Shown here one piece after another: positions 1 through 8,548 of a stretch of DNA of 64,000 bases. Origin of the DNA: Sporosarcina globispora (GTDB lineage Bacteria > Bacillota > Bacilli > Bacillales > Cytobacillaceae); the NCBI RefSeq assembly GCF_001274725.1, contig NZ_LGUF01000007.1, positions 5,275,658 through 5,339,657 of the forward strand, read 5' to 3'. Both the position numbers and the translations under genes were made by a program. The stretch's first letter is position 1, and every line of letters begins with the position of its first letter. The notes beneath the pieces were generated by a model, which searched no databases, had not been told where the DNA came from, and was given only the letters and a program-made list of their open reading frames with translations.

Positions 1-47
1 GACATCATTCCTCCATTCGAGCATGCACAAACTTCGAATATTAAGCA

Positions 48-74
48 TAAAAAAAACTGCTATTTCATAGCAGT
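48..74 (-). terminator. Rho-independent terminator overlapping a stop codon
   Basis: Read on the minus strand, ACTGCTAT and ATAGCAGT form an 8-bp stem with a 3-nt loop, followed by a run of eight T. The stop codon of the small gene upstream lies inside the stem. Confidence 0.8.
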
Positions 75-212
75 CATTGATATCGCCTTTAGAAGTAAAA
101 GAATATCCTGATGAATGCTGTTGCGTACTTGATCATCGCTACAGTTCTCAAAATCAGTCTGCAAACGTCCAAGTTCTCTAATGAATAGTAAGTTTTCTTC
201 CTTACTAAGCAT
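60..212 (-). CDS. Small hypothetical protein, 50 aa
   Basis: A 50-residue ORF starting MLSKEENLLFIRELGRL. It is acidic and probably helical, with no membrane segment or signal peptide. The start is supported by an AAAGGAG ribosome binding site about 10 nt upstream, and a strong terminator overlaps the stop codon, so this looks like a complete monocistronic gene. The length and helical character recall small Bacillus regulatory proteins of the Spo0E type, but I do not see the SxxxD signature of that family, so no function is assigned. Confidence 0.6.
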   Translation of the reverse strand: MLSKEENLLFIRELGRLQTDFENCSDDQVRNSIHQDILLLLKAISMTAMK

Positions 213-481
213 AGTGTTTTCGCTCCTTTTTACATAGGGAAAGACACTATGTCGTTTCAGGTTAACACTATTGCATTTTATTTACAATCCATCCACAGGG
301 CTTTTAGAAAGAGGCATGTCTCCTTTCATGGAGTCCTTGCTGATGAACCCATTTCAAAATCAAAGTAGGAAAACTGAATTTGCAGGGATATTAGTCTCAC
401 CTTTAATAAGTGAGACACTAATTTGGCTCCCCCGTGAACGTTCCCCAAAACCTGCTTTGTTGGCCATTCATTTTAGTTTCA

Positions 482-922
482 CTATTTAGTAAAAACGAGG
501 TATTTTTGCCCGATATAGTTAGTTAATGTGTAAATGCCCGCTCCCAAAAGAACTGCAAGCTCTTCAGGCGAAACATCATGTCCGAGCAGGGTAAAAGCCT
601 GGATAAATTCTGCAGCCAGGCCGCTTATGGAATAAGAAAGAATATAGCATAAAAACAGAATAAAAATGAAGCGCACCGCACTGCTTTGAATGCTTGCCCC
701 GCTTCTAAAGGTGAACGTTCTGTTCAGGAAATAGCTGACAGCTGCCCCCGTACCATTTCCCAAAAATGTAGCTGTCCAATAAGACAGCTCCGCCAAATCC
801 AGCAGCATAAAAATCATTGATAATCCCACGAATGTATTGACTGTTCCGACAAGCAAAAATCGAATGAAGGTATTAGTTCGTTTCAGATAATGTTCCAAAA
901 TGAATGTCCGCGAGCTCATCAT
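482..922 (-). CDS. GtrA-family membrane protein (probable polyprenyl-phosphate-sugar flippase)
   Basis: A 146-aa protein with four predicted membrane helices and the family hallmark SYFLNRTFTF between helices two and three. GtrA proteins are thought to move polyprenyl-phosphate-linked sugars across the membrane for glycosylation of surface polymers; this role comes from family knowledge. The gene overlaps the end of the upstream glycosyltransferase gene by 50 bp, so the two are probably translationally coupled. GGAG lies just ahead of two consecutive ATG codons; I take the first. Together with the next two genes it makes a GtrA / GT2 / GT-C-like trio, the arrangement used for wall or lipoteichoic acid glycosylation in Bacillus and Listeria. 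Confidence 0.85.
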   Translation of the reverse strand: MMSSRTFILEHYLKRTNTFIRFLLVGTVNTFVGLSMIFMLLDLAELSYWTATFLGNGTGAAVSYFLNRTFTFRSGASIQSSAVRFIFILFLCYILSYSISGLAAEFIQAFTLLGHDVSPEELAVLLGAGIYTLTNYIGQKYLVFTK

Positions 923-1910
923 CCTGGTCTCCGTCCATAATCAAATGTCGGGAAATCGGCAGATTAAAGGCATCTACTTCAATTGAAAATTTAGGTCTGC
1001 GCTTCGTTTCTTTATAGATCTTCCCTATATATTCCCCCACGAGGCCAATGGCTGTCAGCTGAAGTCCGCCAAGCATCCAGATCGAGGCGATTAATGAGGT
1101 CCAGCCCGTTTCAGTTTCGCCAAAATAGCGCAGTCCAAGAAAGTACAGGCCAAATAGCAGGCTGATAATAAATGATCCGATGCCCAGTGCCAATACCATC
1201 CGGATCGGCGTCACGGAAAAAGAAGTAATGCCCTCAAAGGAAAAGGCCAGCATTTTTTTCAGCGGATACTTCGTTTCCCCAGCAAGACGCTCTTTGCGGT
1301 CATAGTAAACATTAGCTGTTTTAAAGCCCAGCAAAGGCACAATTCCGCGCAAAAACAGATTGGTCTCCTCATAGCGCTGCAGCTCTTCCAATGCACACTT
1401 ACTCATCAGGCGAAAATCGGCATGGTTGTATACAAGATCAACGCCCATTTTCTTCATCAGTTTATAAAATCCCTGTGCGGTGCTTCTTTTGAAAAACGTG
1501 TCACTCTCCCTCTTTCTTCTCACTCCATAGACAATGTCATACCCTTCCCGGAATTTCAGGATAAACTCCCGGATCACGGCAATATCATCCTGAAGATCGG
1601 CATCGATGGACACCGTGCAGTCCGAAACCTTTCCTGCAGCGGTTAAGCCCGCAAGCAGGGCATTCTGATGTCCTGCATTTTTGGCAAGCTTCAGCCCCCG
1701 CACTTGGGGGTTATTGAGACTCTGCTTATAAATGAGCTGCCAAGTCCGGTCCCTGCTTCCATCATCTACAAACAGAATTTTGCTTTTATCAGAAACAAGA
1801 TCATCATCCATTAATTCTTCAAGCAAACCATCCAGCTGTTCAATCGTATCCGGCAGTACCTCCTCTTCGTTATAGCAAGGAACTACGATGGTAAGTACTG
1901 GGTTGTTCAT
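873..1910 (-). CDS. Glycosyltransferase family 2, GtrB/CsbB/YkoT-like
   Basis: A 345-aa membrane-bound family 2 glycosyltransferase. The N-terminal GT-A domain shows TIVVPCYNEEE and the SIDADLQDD metal and nucleotide-sugar motif; the C-terminal third has two membrane helices. Enzymes of this type (CsbB, YkoT, GtrB) transfer a sugar from a nucleotide donor to undecaprenyl phosphate on the cytoplasmic face. The start MNNPVLTIV is chosen because AGGAGG sits about 8 nt upstream; a longer reading would add 34 unconserved residues. It lies 16 bp downstream of the YkoS-like gene and overlaps gtrA, so the three form one operon. The sugar cannot be told from sequence. Confidence 0.85.
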   Translation of the reverse strand: MNNPVLTIVVPCYNEEEVLPDTIEQLDGLLEELMDDDLVSDKSKILFVDDGSRDRTWQLIYKQSLNNPQVRGLKLAKNAGHQNALLAGLTAAGKVSDCTVSIDADLQDDIAVIREFILKFREGYDIVYGVRRKRESDTFFKRSTAQGFYKLMKKMGVDLVYNHADFRLMSKCALEELQRYEETNLFLRGIVPLLGFKTANVYYDRKERLAGETKYPLKKMLAFSFEGITSFSVTPIRMVLALGIGSFIISLLFGLYFLGLRYFGETETGWTSLIASIWMLGGLQLTAIGLVGEYIGKIYKETKRRPKFSIEVDAFNLPISRHLIMDGDQDDELADIHFGTLSETN

Positions 1911-1926
1911 TCTTATTTCCTCCTGC

Positions 1927-3606
1927 TTATATGGCTTTATATAGGTAGATTTTCCACACAGAGCTTTTTGATTCAAAAACCTTTTCCAGCACAAGCTGAT
2001 TATCTCCCGCATTGTCGATCGGAACGGAGGAAAAAAGATAGGAACCGCCCATGGCCTTAAAGGCTTCTGTATTCAATTCAAGATCCTTCAGCCTTTTTTT
2101 CGTGCGCTTTTTAAACATATAATGCTTGCCAAGCTCGTCCGTAAAGAGATAACATCTTCCTCCCCATTCGTCAAAATAAATGCGGATGGTTTTATTTTTT
2201 TCCAGCTCTTTTTCAATGATTTTCCGGAATTGATATTTGTATGTTAAAGGATAGAAATTATTATACGAATCCAGCGTGTAGAACCCATTGTACTGAGCAA
2301 TGGCTGGATGAAGTCCAATGCTTGCCACCCGGTAATCCTCCTGCGGGAGACCAATGTATTCCTCAATAGCCGCGAACTGTTCTTCCGCGTAAAACTGTTT
2401 GACAGTTGGCTTATTCTGAAAAAGAATTTCCTCGTTAAAAAAGGACACGGCAAGCACCTGGGCAAGCACAAAAACCGGGACCAGCCTCCTCCAGAACTGT
2501 CCATGTGCCCAAATGATTTTCAAAGATAGCGCGAATAGCACATAAATCACAAGCGGCCTTAAAAAGTGATACCTGGCAAAGTTGAATGTATCAAGCACAT
2601 GAAAACGCTCAGTAAGCGGCAGCCAGCCTTTGTAAAACCAGAAGGCATACCATACAGATAAAGCAAAATTAAGGAAAAACAGAAACATAAACACCTTTTC
2701 CTTCTTCCAATTTTTCTGCCTTATCGTCATAAAAAGCGCCACAAACATCAGCGGAAGAATGACCAGAGTATGCATCGTGGCAACATGGTGGTGCCCTAGA
2801 GCAAAGTTCTTGAAGGCTAGCCTGACGCAATGCCAAAAGGTTAACCTCGCATGAAAATATTCATCCCGGCTGTTCGGCTCATCGTCAAAAAGAAACGAAT
2901 AAACCAGCCTGTATTCCACTATAAAAAAAATTCCGGTCATATAAACAATCGATAAAAGAAATGGCCAATTCCATGTTCTTTTCCGGATCACGTCCGTCAG
3001 CCAGAAAAGCCCCATGGCGCTCAGGAAAAAGAAAAATCCAAGGACAATGCTCGCATATAAAGGCAATAGTGTGAGGGCAAGGACATTTTTCCACGACCTT
3101 TCCCCCTGCCTGATGTTTAAAAAAGCCCAAAGCGCAGGCGGCATCCCAAGTGTGCTCAGCATCCCGGATGGCCAGAATGGCGTGAAGGCAAAAGCAAGGG
3201 CTGTCCCAATCGTGATGGGCGCCCACTTTTCTTCTTTAAGAAAATGCTTTTTCAAAAGCAAATACATGCCGATGAATGCAAATACCCTTGTGATCGTCTG
3301 GCTGAGTGCATAAGCGATCATCGTCGGAAAAAGGGCATACAGCCAAACAATTATTGTATATTCAGAGCCAAACGCATTGCGGGACAAATTTCCGTTCATG
3401 ATTTGTGGAATGACAGCGTCAATCGACCCTGTCAGCTGCCCGCTTTCAGAAAGGACTTTATACCAGGCCAGATTGGAGTCAAGATTATCATGAACGCGGA
3501 TATGGGCGTTTTCACCTAATATGTAAAGGGGGGATACAAACAAAACTAAGGCAATACCGGCCAGAATAAGGAGATTTTTCTCGGCTGTCATTTTTTTAAA
3601 AAGCAA
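1927..3606 (-). CDS. YkoS-like multi-pass membrane protein, putative extracytoplasmic glycosyltransferase
   Basis: A 559-aa protein with roughly ten to twelve membrane helices and a soluble C-terminal portion. An early extracytoplasmic loop carries an acidic stretch (HDNLDSN) of the kind that is catalytic in GT-C glycosyltransferases. B. subtilis has a YkoS-YkoT pair of the same kinds next to each other, and the gene order here matches. By analogy with YfhO, it would take the sugar from the lipid carrier and attach it to a cell-surface polymer; that role is inference. I use the TTG start, which has GAGGTG 6 nt upstream; an ATG five codons later is the alternative. First gene of the operon. 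Confidence 0.7.
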   Translation of the reverse strand: MLFKKMTAEKNLLILAGIALVLFVSPLYILGENAHIRVHDNLDSNLAWYKVLSESGQLTGSIDAVIPQIMNGNLSRNAFGSEYTIIVWLYALFPTMIAYALSQTITRVFAFIGMYLLLKKHFLKEEKWAPITIGTALAFAFTPFWPSGMLSTLGMPPALWAFLNIRQGERSWKNVLALTLLPLYASIVLGFFFFLSAMGLFWLTDVIRKRTWNWPFLLSIVYMTGIFFIVEYRLVYSFLFDDEPNSRDEYFHARLTFWHCVRLAFKNFALGHHHVATMHTLVILPLMFVALFMTIRQKNWKKEKVFMFLFFLNFALSVWYAFWFYKGWLPLTERFHVLDTFNFARYHFLRPLVIYVLFALSLKIIWAHGQFWRRLVPVFVLAQVLAVSFFNEEILFQNKPTVKQFYAEEQFAAIEEYIGLPQEDYRVASIGLHPAIAQYNGFYTLDSYNNFYPLTYKYQFRKIIEKELEKNKTIRIYFDEWGGRCYLFTDELGKHYMFKKRTKKRLKDLELNTEAFKAMGGSYLFSSVPIDNAGDNQLVLEKVFESKSSVWKIYLYKAI

Positions 3607-3730
3607 CCTTTACACCTCTGAGTTCAGGATTATTTACAGCTTTAGGGTTCACGAACAGGGGCAAAATATTCAGGAAGGGATAATACAACCACCTCCGACA
3701 TAAAAACAGAGTGGAAAGGGGTGGGATTTT

Positions 3731-3895
3731 ATGATTAAAAAAGCAGTTATTCCCGCTGCAGGCCACGGAACCCAATTTCTGCCGGCCACAAAGGCACAGC
3801 CCTAGGAAATGCTCCCCATCGTCGACAAGCCCGCTATTCAATACATTGTGGAGGAAGCCGCCGCTTCAGGGATTGAAGATATTATCATCATATGA
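3731..3895 (+). pseudogene. Relic of UTP-glucose-1-phosphate uridylyltransferase (galU/gtaB)
   Basis: A 54-codon stretch starting MIKKAVIPAAGHGTQFLPAT that closely matches the N-terminus of GalU/GtaB, including EMLPIVDKPAIQY. There is an in-frame TAG at codon 25, where the family has a lysine (the K of KEM), and a TGA after about 54 codons; the remaining 240 or so residues are gone. The arginine of the nucleotide-binding loop (GTR) is Q here. It sits opposite the glycosylation operon, which would use UDP-sugars, so it may be left over from a duplicated gtaB or a longer cluster. Confidence 0.85.
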
Positions 3896-3935
3896 CTTGT
3901 GATATCCGTCAGGGTGGGACCTGTACCAGCTACGG

Positions 3936-3986
3936 GTTCGGACTCTCCCGTCAGCTTTCTCCTTCTCCTGTCCGAATGAGCACCAG
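3936..3986 (+). repeat. Diverged single copy of the 52-bp repeat unit found at 35.9-37 kb
   Basis: The sequence begins GTTCGGACTC and ends TCCTGTCCGAATGAGCACC, matching both ends and the middle of the 52-bp unit amplified at 35938-36990, one base shorter. The TTCGGAC and GTCCGAA inverted arms are intact. It follows directly on the galU relic. Confidence 0.75.
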
Positions 3987-4023
3987 GTCTTCTCAAATCC
4001 CTTTTCCCCTGTCAATTTCCATT

Positions 4024-4050
4024 TAAAAAGGGCCAGATATGACCTGGCCC
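4024..4050 (-). terminator. Terminator of the Bce-type transporter genes
   Basis: On the minus strand GGGCCAG and CTGGCCC form a stem followed by TTTTTA, 19 bp after the permease stop codon. Confidence 0.75.
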
Positions 4051-4068
4051 TAACTTTCCCATATTTAT

Positions 4069-5931
4069 TTATATCGACGCCTTAATCTGCTTCGTATAGA
4101 AAAAGCGTACAATAAAGAAGTAAACAACCTGGATGGCCAAGAACACACTTAAAACCATAACTGATTCCTTAAAGAGATTAAAATAGAACAGGTTCGATAA
4201 CGCTGTCAGAGCTACAGCTCCGTGAATAAGAGCGACGAGTATCGGCGCGAAAAACAGAATCATGGTCTGCCTGTTCAATACCTTTTTCAGCTCTTTTTCG
4301 GTTAATCCCATCTTGGATATTGACTTGAATTTTTGTTTGTCCTCATCCAAGTCCATGTAAAGCCGGAAATATAGGAAACTGCCGGCCGATACGAAAAAGA
4401 CAATCCCGATAAATAGTCCGACAAATAAAATGGGCCCATAGCCTTTCATAATTTCATGTATTTCATAGTCTACTGACATAATTTCATACCTAGGCAATTT
4501 CTCGTATAGCTTTTCAGAGGCAGCCATTCCTCCTTCCTCTCCATCTGTTGCCTGCCACGCATAATAGCTTTGCTGATCCTTTGATTCAGGAAGCTTTTTA
4601 TAGTCTTCATCTGACACAATATAATACGAATCTGTTGCCGGCAGTGCTTTAGAGTGGATGACTTCTTTTGGTTTTAAAGCTGCACCTGAAGTCAGTGTAA
4701 TCGTTTCATTCAGCAGTTCCTTCGTTTGTCCGAAGTGGGTCCCTTCAAACTCCACCACCATTACTTGCCCGTCTTTCAAGACAACTGCATCTTCGCCAAT
4801 GAGTGCGGCAAAGCGGTTAAAAGCGGATTGACTTGCAATCAGAATGGTATCCCCGCCAATTTCAAAGTAACGTAAAATGGTATGCTCCGATGCGGATTCA
4901 ATCTTTTCTTCCTTTAATGTTTGATTGATGAACGCCACATTCTGCTCTTCATTTTCTTCATAGGTTTTATAGGAAAACGTAGTCGCATTCACATTTTTTA
5001 TACTTGAGGTCAGGAAGGATTGAAATCCGAACAAAGTGCCAATCGCACTGAATGCAACCGTTGAAACCATAGCTACCATGAAAAAAGTGCGCGCATTATC
5101 CTTCATGCGAAAAGCTAAGTCCGAAAACAGCAGCATATTGGTTTTAAACCAGAAAACCCGTTCATTCTTCTTTAATCTTCTAATAATAAACACGCTTAAT
5201 TGCGTAAATAATAAGTAGGTTCCAATACAGACAACGATGATCACGGGCACCATTGCGGCTATTACCAGCATTCCTTCTGCCAGTAAGGCAGCAGCATACC
5301 CCGCGCCTAATAGAAGGACAGCTGACGCCGTTAAGAAAAGATTCGCTTTTGGCTCACCCTTCGATATTTTATTTCCTTTAATCAATTCAATCAGCTTTTT
5401 GCTGCGCAGAACATACGTAACAAATAAGGAAATAAAGAAAAATAAAATAATAAAGGAAACAAAGGTGATCAGGATGGCCTTCACTGGAAAATAAAACGAC
5501 AGCGTACGTTCAATAATCAAAACATTTTCTGCCAGCAGCAAAATCGCCTTCGCAAAAACAACGCCAAGGAGGATTCCGCTTAGGGTTGCCAGAAAGCCAA
5601 TCAGCATATTTTCCAAAAACACCATCAGACGGATTTGTTTCATGGACATGCCCTGAATCATTAATAACCCAAACTCTTTTTTCCGGGATTGCAAAAATGA
5701 ACTCATCGAATATAAAACAAAAAAGAAGGAAAACACATAAATAATCCCTGCTGCTGCATTCATGCCTTTCGTGACAGTTGAGTTCATATCATCCCCGCTT
5801 AGTACAGGATGATTTGCAAAAATCGAGAAAGTAAAGAAAACCATGACCGTAAATAAACTGCTGAGAAAGTAGGCTGCATACAGCCGTTTGTTGCGTATGA
5901 CGTTATTAAACGCGAACTGACGAAAGGTCAT
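4069..5931 (-). CDS. BceB-type ABC transporter permease for antimicrobial peptide resistance
   Basis: A 620-aa FtsX-type permease with about ten membrane helices and a large extracellular domain of roughly 200 residues between helices seven and eight, the layout of BceB, YxdM and PsdB. These permeases sense and detoxify peptide antibiotics that bind cell-wall precursors, and they signal to a partner histidine kinase. The start MTFRQFAFNNV is preceded by GGAGGAG; the open frame continues 48 codons further upstream, but those lie inside the ATPase gene and are not conserved. It overlaps the ATPase gene by 26 bp. The specific peptide is unknown; YxdM and BceB subtypes cannot be told apart with confidence here. 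Confidence 0.88.
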   Translation of the reverse strand: MTFRQFAFNNVIRNKRLYAAYFLSSLFTVMVFFTFSIFANHPVLSGDDMNSTVTKGMNAAAGIIYVFSFFFVLYSMSSFLQSRKKEFGLLMIQGMSMKQIRLMVFLENMLIGFLATLSGILLGVVFAKAILLLAENVLIIERTLSFYFPVKAILITFVSFIILFFFISLFVTYVLRSKKLIELIKGNKISKGEPKANLFLTASAVLLLGAGYAAALLAEGMLVIAAMVPVIIVVCIGTYLLFTQLSVFIIRRLKKNERVFWFKTNMLLFSDLAFRMKDNARTFFMVAMVSTVAFSAIGTLFGFQSFLTSSIKNVNATTFSYKTYEENEEQNVAFINQTLKEEKIESASEHTILRYFEIGGDTILIASQSAFNRFAALIGEDAVVLKDGQVMVVEFEGTHFGQTKELLNETITLTSGAALKPKEVIHSKALPATDSYYIVSDEDYKKLPESKDQQSYYAWQATDGEEGGMAASEKLYEKLPRYEIMSVDYEIHEIMKGYGPILFVGLFIGIVFFVSAGSFLYFRLYMDLDEDKQKFKSISKMGLTEKELKKVLNRQTMILFFAPILVALIHGAVALTALSNLFYFNLFKESVMVLSVFLAIQVVYFFIVRFFYTKQIKASI

Positions 5932-6670
5932 GTGCATCTCCTCCCAGCAAAGAAAGTGTATCGATGATCTTTTGGAAAAAAGCCTGGCGGTTATCACCGC
6001 GATGAATCTCCGAATAGAACTTTCCGTCCCGGATGAAGATGACCCGGTTGCAATAGCTGGCTGCCTGCGCATCATGCGTGACGAGCATCATGGTTGTCTT
6101 CTCAGTTTTATTAATAGATTCAAGCATCTCCATTACATCCTTGGAAGACTTGGAATCCAGATTTCCTGTCGGTTCATCTGCCAATAGAAGCTTAGGCGTA
6201 TGAATCATCGCGCGTGCCACAGCTGCTCTTTGCGCCTGGCCGCCGGATATTTCATACGTCCGTTTTTTCATAATGCCTGTAATCCCCAGTTTTTCAGCGA
6301 TTTCATATGCCTTTTCCTTCATATCCTTTACTTTTTTCCCGTCCAATGTTAACGGCAGGACAATATTTTCTTCAACGGTTAAGGTATGAAGCAAATTGAA
6401 GTCCTGGAAGACAAATCCTAATTCGCGCCGGCGGAATTGGGCTAACTCCTCTTTCTTTAAGATATGAGGGTTCCTTTCATTGATCAGGATTTCTCCTGTT
6501 GTCGGTTCATCAATGGTGGCAATCATGTTCAGCAGCGTCGTTTTTCCGCTTCCTGATGGACCCATGATTCCTACAAATTCACCTTCATCAATGGTTAAGT
6601 TAATATCGGTTAACGCACGATAGGCGATCTTTCCTTCATAAATCTTGCTTACTTGCTTCACTTTTAGCAT
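5906..6670 (-). CDS. BceA-type ABC transporter ATP-binding protein
   Basis: A 254-aa ABC ATPase with Walker A GPSGSGKTT, signature ISGGQAQR, Walker B LLLADEPTGNLD and switch histidine LVTHD. It belongs to the MacB/LolD-like group that pairs with FtsX-type permeases, here the overlapping downstream gene. The ATG start is preceded by GGGAGAA at good spacing; the GTG codon immediately upstream is possible but less well placed. A BceR-type operator and a -10 box lie in the gap ahead of it, so the transporter pair probably has its own regulated promoter. The C-terminal 30 residues or so extend beyond the usual end and overlap the permease gene. Confidence 0.88.
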   Translation of the reverse strand: MLKVKQVSKIYEGKIAYRALTDINLTIDEGEFVGIMGPSGSGKTTLLNMIATIDEPTTGEILINERNPHILKKEELAQFRRRELGFVFQDFNLLHTLTVEENIVLPLTLDGKKVKDMKEKAYEIAEKLGITGIMKKRTYEISGGQAQRAAVARAMIHTPKLLLADEPTGNLDSKSSKDVMEMLESINKTEKTTMMLVTHDAQAASYCNRVIFIRDGKFYSEIHRGDNRQAFFQKIIDTLSLLGGDAHDLSSVRV

Positions 6671-6706
6671 CACAAGTTCTCCCTTCCATACACTTGACTT
6701 GTGATC

Positions 6707-6712
6707 AGTATA
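6707..6712 (-). promoter_or_regulatory. Candidate -10 box for the Bce transporter genes
   Basis: TATACT on the minus strand, 37 bp ahead of the bceA-like start codon. No good -35 hexamer lies 17 bp further up (a T-rich stretch is there instead), as expected for an activator-dependent promoter. It lies downstream of the BceR-type operator at 6755-6772. Confidence 0.45.
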
Positions 6713-6754
6713 TCTTCTATCCCATCTTCAAAAAATCGATTTTTCTTTCACTTA

Positions 6755-6772
6755 CCTTACAATGGTGTAAGG
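6755..6772. promoter_or_regulatory. BceR-type response regulator operator
   Basis: CCTTACAATGGTGTAAGG is a perfect inverted repeat with 7-bp arms and a 4-bp spacer. It matches the TNACA-N4-TGTAA pattern described for BceR-like regulators. It overlaps the stop codon of the sensor kinase gene and lies upstream of the transporter genes that this regulator class activates. Confidence 0.75.
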
Positions 6773-7758
6773 TTTTGAGTTGTTCCAAAAATCAGCCGGA
6801 AGGATGAACCTTCCCCCGCCCTGGATTCAAATTCAATGCGATGTCCAAGGTGATCAGCTGCCTCTTTCGTTAAATACAGACCCATACCGGTTGATTCTCT
6901 GAATTTCCGTCCATTTTCACCTGTATAAAAGGGATCAAACACACGGCGCTTGTCCGTTTCAGGAATCCCTACGCCAAAGTCCCTTACCTCTAAAACAGCT
7001 TCTCCTCCTTTCTCAAATATTGAAATATCAACTCGATTGCTCTTCCCTCTGGAATACTTAACCGCATTATGAATCAGCTGGGATAGGATAAAGAAAAGCC
7101 ATTTTTCATCTGTCTCAACGATGATATTCTGATTCTCCTGCAGGATATTCGGATACACCCCATTCCTGATATAAAACCTTTTGTTATCCCCATTCACTTC
7201 ATGAATCATTTTGGATAGGATAACAGGTTTGATATGAAAATCCTGCTCGATTGTCCGAAGCCTTGCCATATAGAGGATGGTGTTCAAGCCCGTTTTCATC
7301 CGGTCTGTCTCTTCTCGAATATTTGACGAGTCAGGTTCATCCAGGTTTTGCGCGATCAGCTCAATGACAGATAGCGGTGTTTTCATCTGATGGACCCATT
7401 GATCCATAAACTTCAAATGCTCCTCCTGCCTGGATTCCAGTGCTTTTATTTTTGTCTGATAATGTTTATACTGATCCTTCAGCAGATGATCAAGCGCCTG
7501 TGAGATCGGGGAGGCTTCTGTTGATTGAAAGGAATCGTCAAGGGATGTAAGTTCGTTCGTCAGCCTCTTATAGAACTTGCGGCGGCTCAAATAGTGGTAA
7601 ACAAGGTAGCCCGCAAGAAGGAAAAGGCCGAGAAAGACGGCATAGAGGGCAGGCAAAAGATGACGATAGCCATCCAGCCAATAGATGGCCAGAATCACCA
7701 GAAATTGAATGATCTGTACTGCTATTAACAAGGCATGCTCTTTAAAAAATAATTTCAT
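6757..7758 (-). CDS. BceS-type intramembrane-sensing histidine kinase
   Basis: A 333-aa kinase with two membrane helices near the N-terminus joined by only a few residues, so there is no extracellular sensor domain. The dimerisation and phosphoacceptor region contains HQMKTPLSVIEL, and the HATPase domain shows HNAVKYSRG, DFGVGIP and GMGLYL. Such kinases read the state of their partner BceAB-type transporter. The ATG start has GGAG 5 nt upstream; a GTG six codons earlier overlaps the regulator stop codon (GTGA) and is the alternative. Genes of the same operon: the response regulator upstream, and the transporter it senses downstream. Confidence 0.9.
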   Translation of the reverse strand: MKLFFKEHALLIAVQIIQFLVILAIYWLDGYRHLLPALYAVFLGLFLLAGYLVYHYLSRRKFYKRLTNELTSLDDSFQSTEASPISQALDHLLKDQYKHYQTKIKALESRQEEHLKFMDQWVHQMKTPLSVIELIAQNLDEPDSSNIREETDRMKTGLNTILYMARLRTIEQDFHIKPVILSKMIHEVNGDNKRFYIRNGVYPNILQENQNIIVETDEKWLFFILSQLIHNAVKYSRGKSNRVDISIFEKGGEAVLEVRDFGVGIPETDKRRVFDPFYTGENGRKFRESTGMGLYLTKEAADHLGHRIEFESRAGEGSSFRLIFGTTQNLTPL

Positions 7759-7772
7759 TTCTCTCCAGCCTT

Positions 7773-8462
7773 TCACCAGGTAACGATCAAACGATAGCCG
7801 GCGCCTCTCACTGTTTCTATCGCTCCTGAAAGACCGATAGACTCAAATTTCTTTCTTACTCTTGCTATATTCACATTTAACGTATTTTCATCCACATAGA
7901 CCTGTTCATCCCATAGCTTTTCCAGCAAGTCTTCGCGGCCGGCAACACGCGGATACCGCTCCAGTAAACTTTCAATAATATCCGCTTCTTTTTTTGACAG
8001 CTGGACGGTTTCATTGCGAAATGTCATTTCCAGTCTTTCCGGGAAAAGCTTTAATCCTTCCGTCTCTAAAATCCTCTCCTGGACCTGTGCTGCATATTCC
8101 CCATAAGCCCTGCGCAGCTGGCTGCGAATTTTCGCCATTACAATTTCAGGGTGAAACGGCTTGGTGATAAAATCATCGCCGCCATTCTCAAGCGCCATCA
8201 CCTGGTCCATCTCCCCTACCCGGGCGGATATAAATATTACCGGGCAGATCGACTCCTTCCGTATTTGCCTGCACCAATAATAGCCATCAAAGCTCGGAAG
8301 ATTAATATCCAAGAGGACAAGGTCCGGTTTTTGCTTATGAAACTCAGCCATTACATCATCGAACTGTTCCGCAATGACAGCATCGTAGCCATACTTCACT
8401 AAATAGGATTGCAGGTGCTCCGCAATTTTCGGGTCATCCTCAATAATGAATACTTTCTGCAT
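7773..8462 (-). CDS. BceR-type OmpR-family response regulator
   Basis: A 229-aa regulator with a receiver domain (acidic pocket IIEDD, phosphoacceptor D52 in LLDINLPS) and a C-terminal winged-helix DNA-binding domain (VYVDENTLNVNIARVRKKFE). The VDENTLNVNI signature is typical of BceR/YxdJ/PsdR proteins. It is the first gene of the module and is translationally linked to the kinase gene. Its likely target is the palindrome at 6755-6772. The start has AAAGGAG at correct spacing and a sigma-A promoter is visible just upstream. Confidence 0.9.
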   Translation of the reverse strand: MQKVFIIEDDPKIAEHLQSYLVKYGYDAVIAEQFDDVMAEFHKQKPDLVLLDINLPSFDGYYWCRQIRKESICPVIFISARVGEMDQVMALENGGDDFITKPFHPEIVMAKIRSQLRRAYGEYAAQVQERILETEGLKLFPERLEMTFRNETVQLSKKEADIIESLLERYPRVAGREDLLEKLWDEQVYVDENTLNVNIARVRKKFESIGLSGAIETVRGAGYRLIVTW

Positions 8463-8485
8463 CCTCTCACTCCTTTGTCTTGAAA

Positions 8486-8514
8486 ATTATGCCATACACA
8501 GAATATGAATTCAA
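8486..8514 (-). promoter_or_regulatory. Sigma-A promoter of the two-component genes
   Basis: On the minus strand, TTGAAT (-35), a 17-bp spacer and CATAAT (-10), ending 24 bp before the regulator start codon. Confidence 0.55.
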
Positions 8515-8548
8515 AATACATACCCAATGGGTTTACAAGAAAAGCGTA

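Noticed and set aside
271..489. 72-codon open frame on the plus strand
   Set aside because: No ribosome binding site, no recognisable domain, and it runs antisense into the gtrA gene end.
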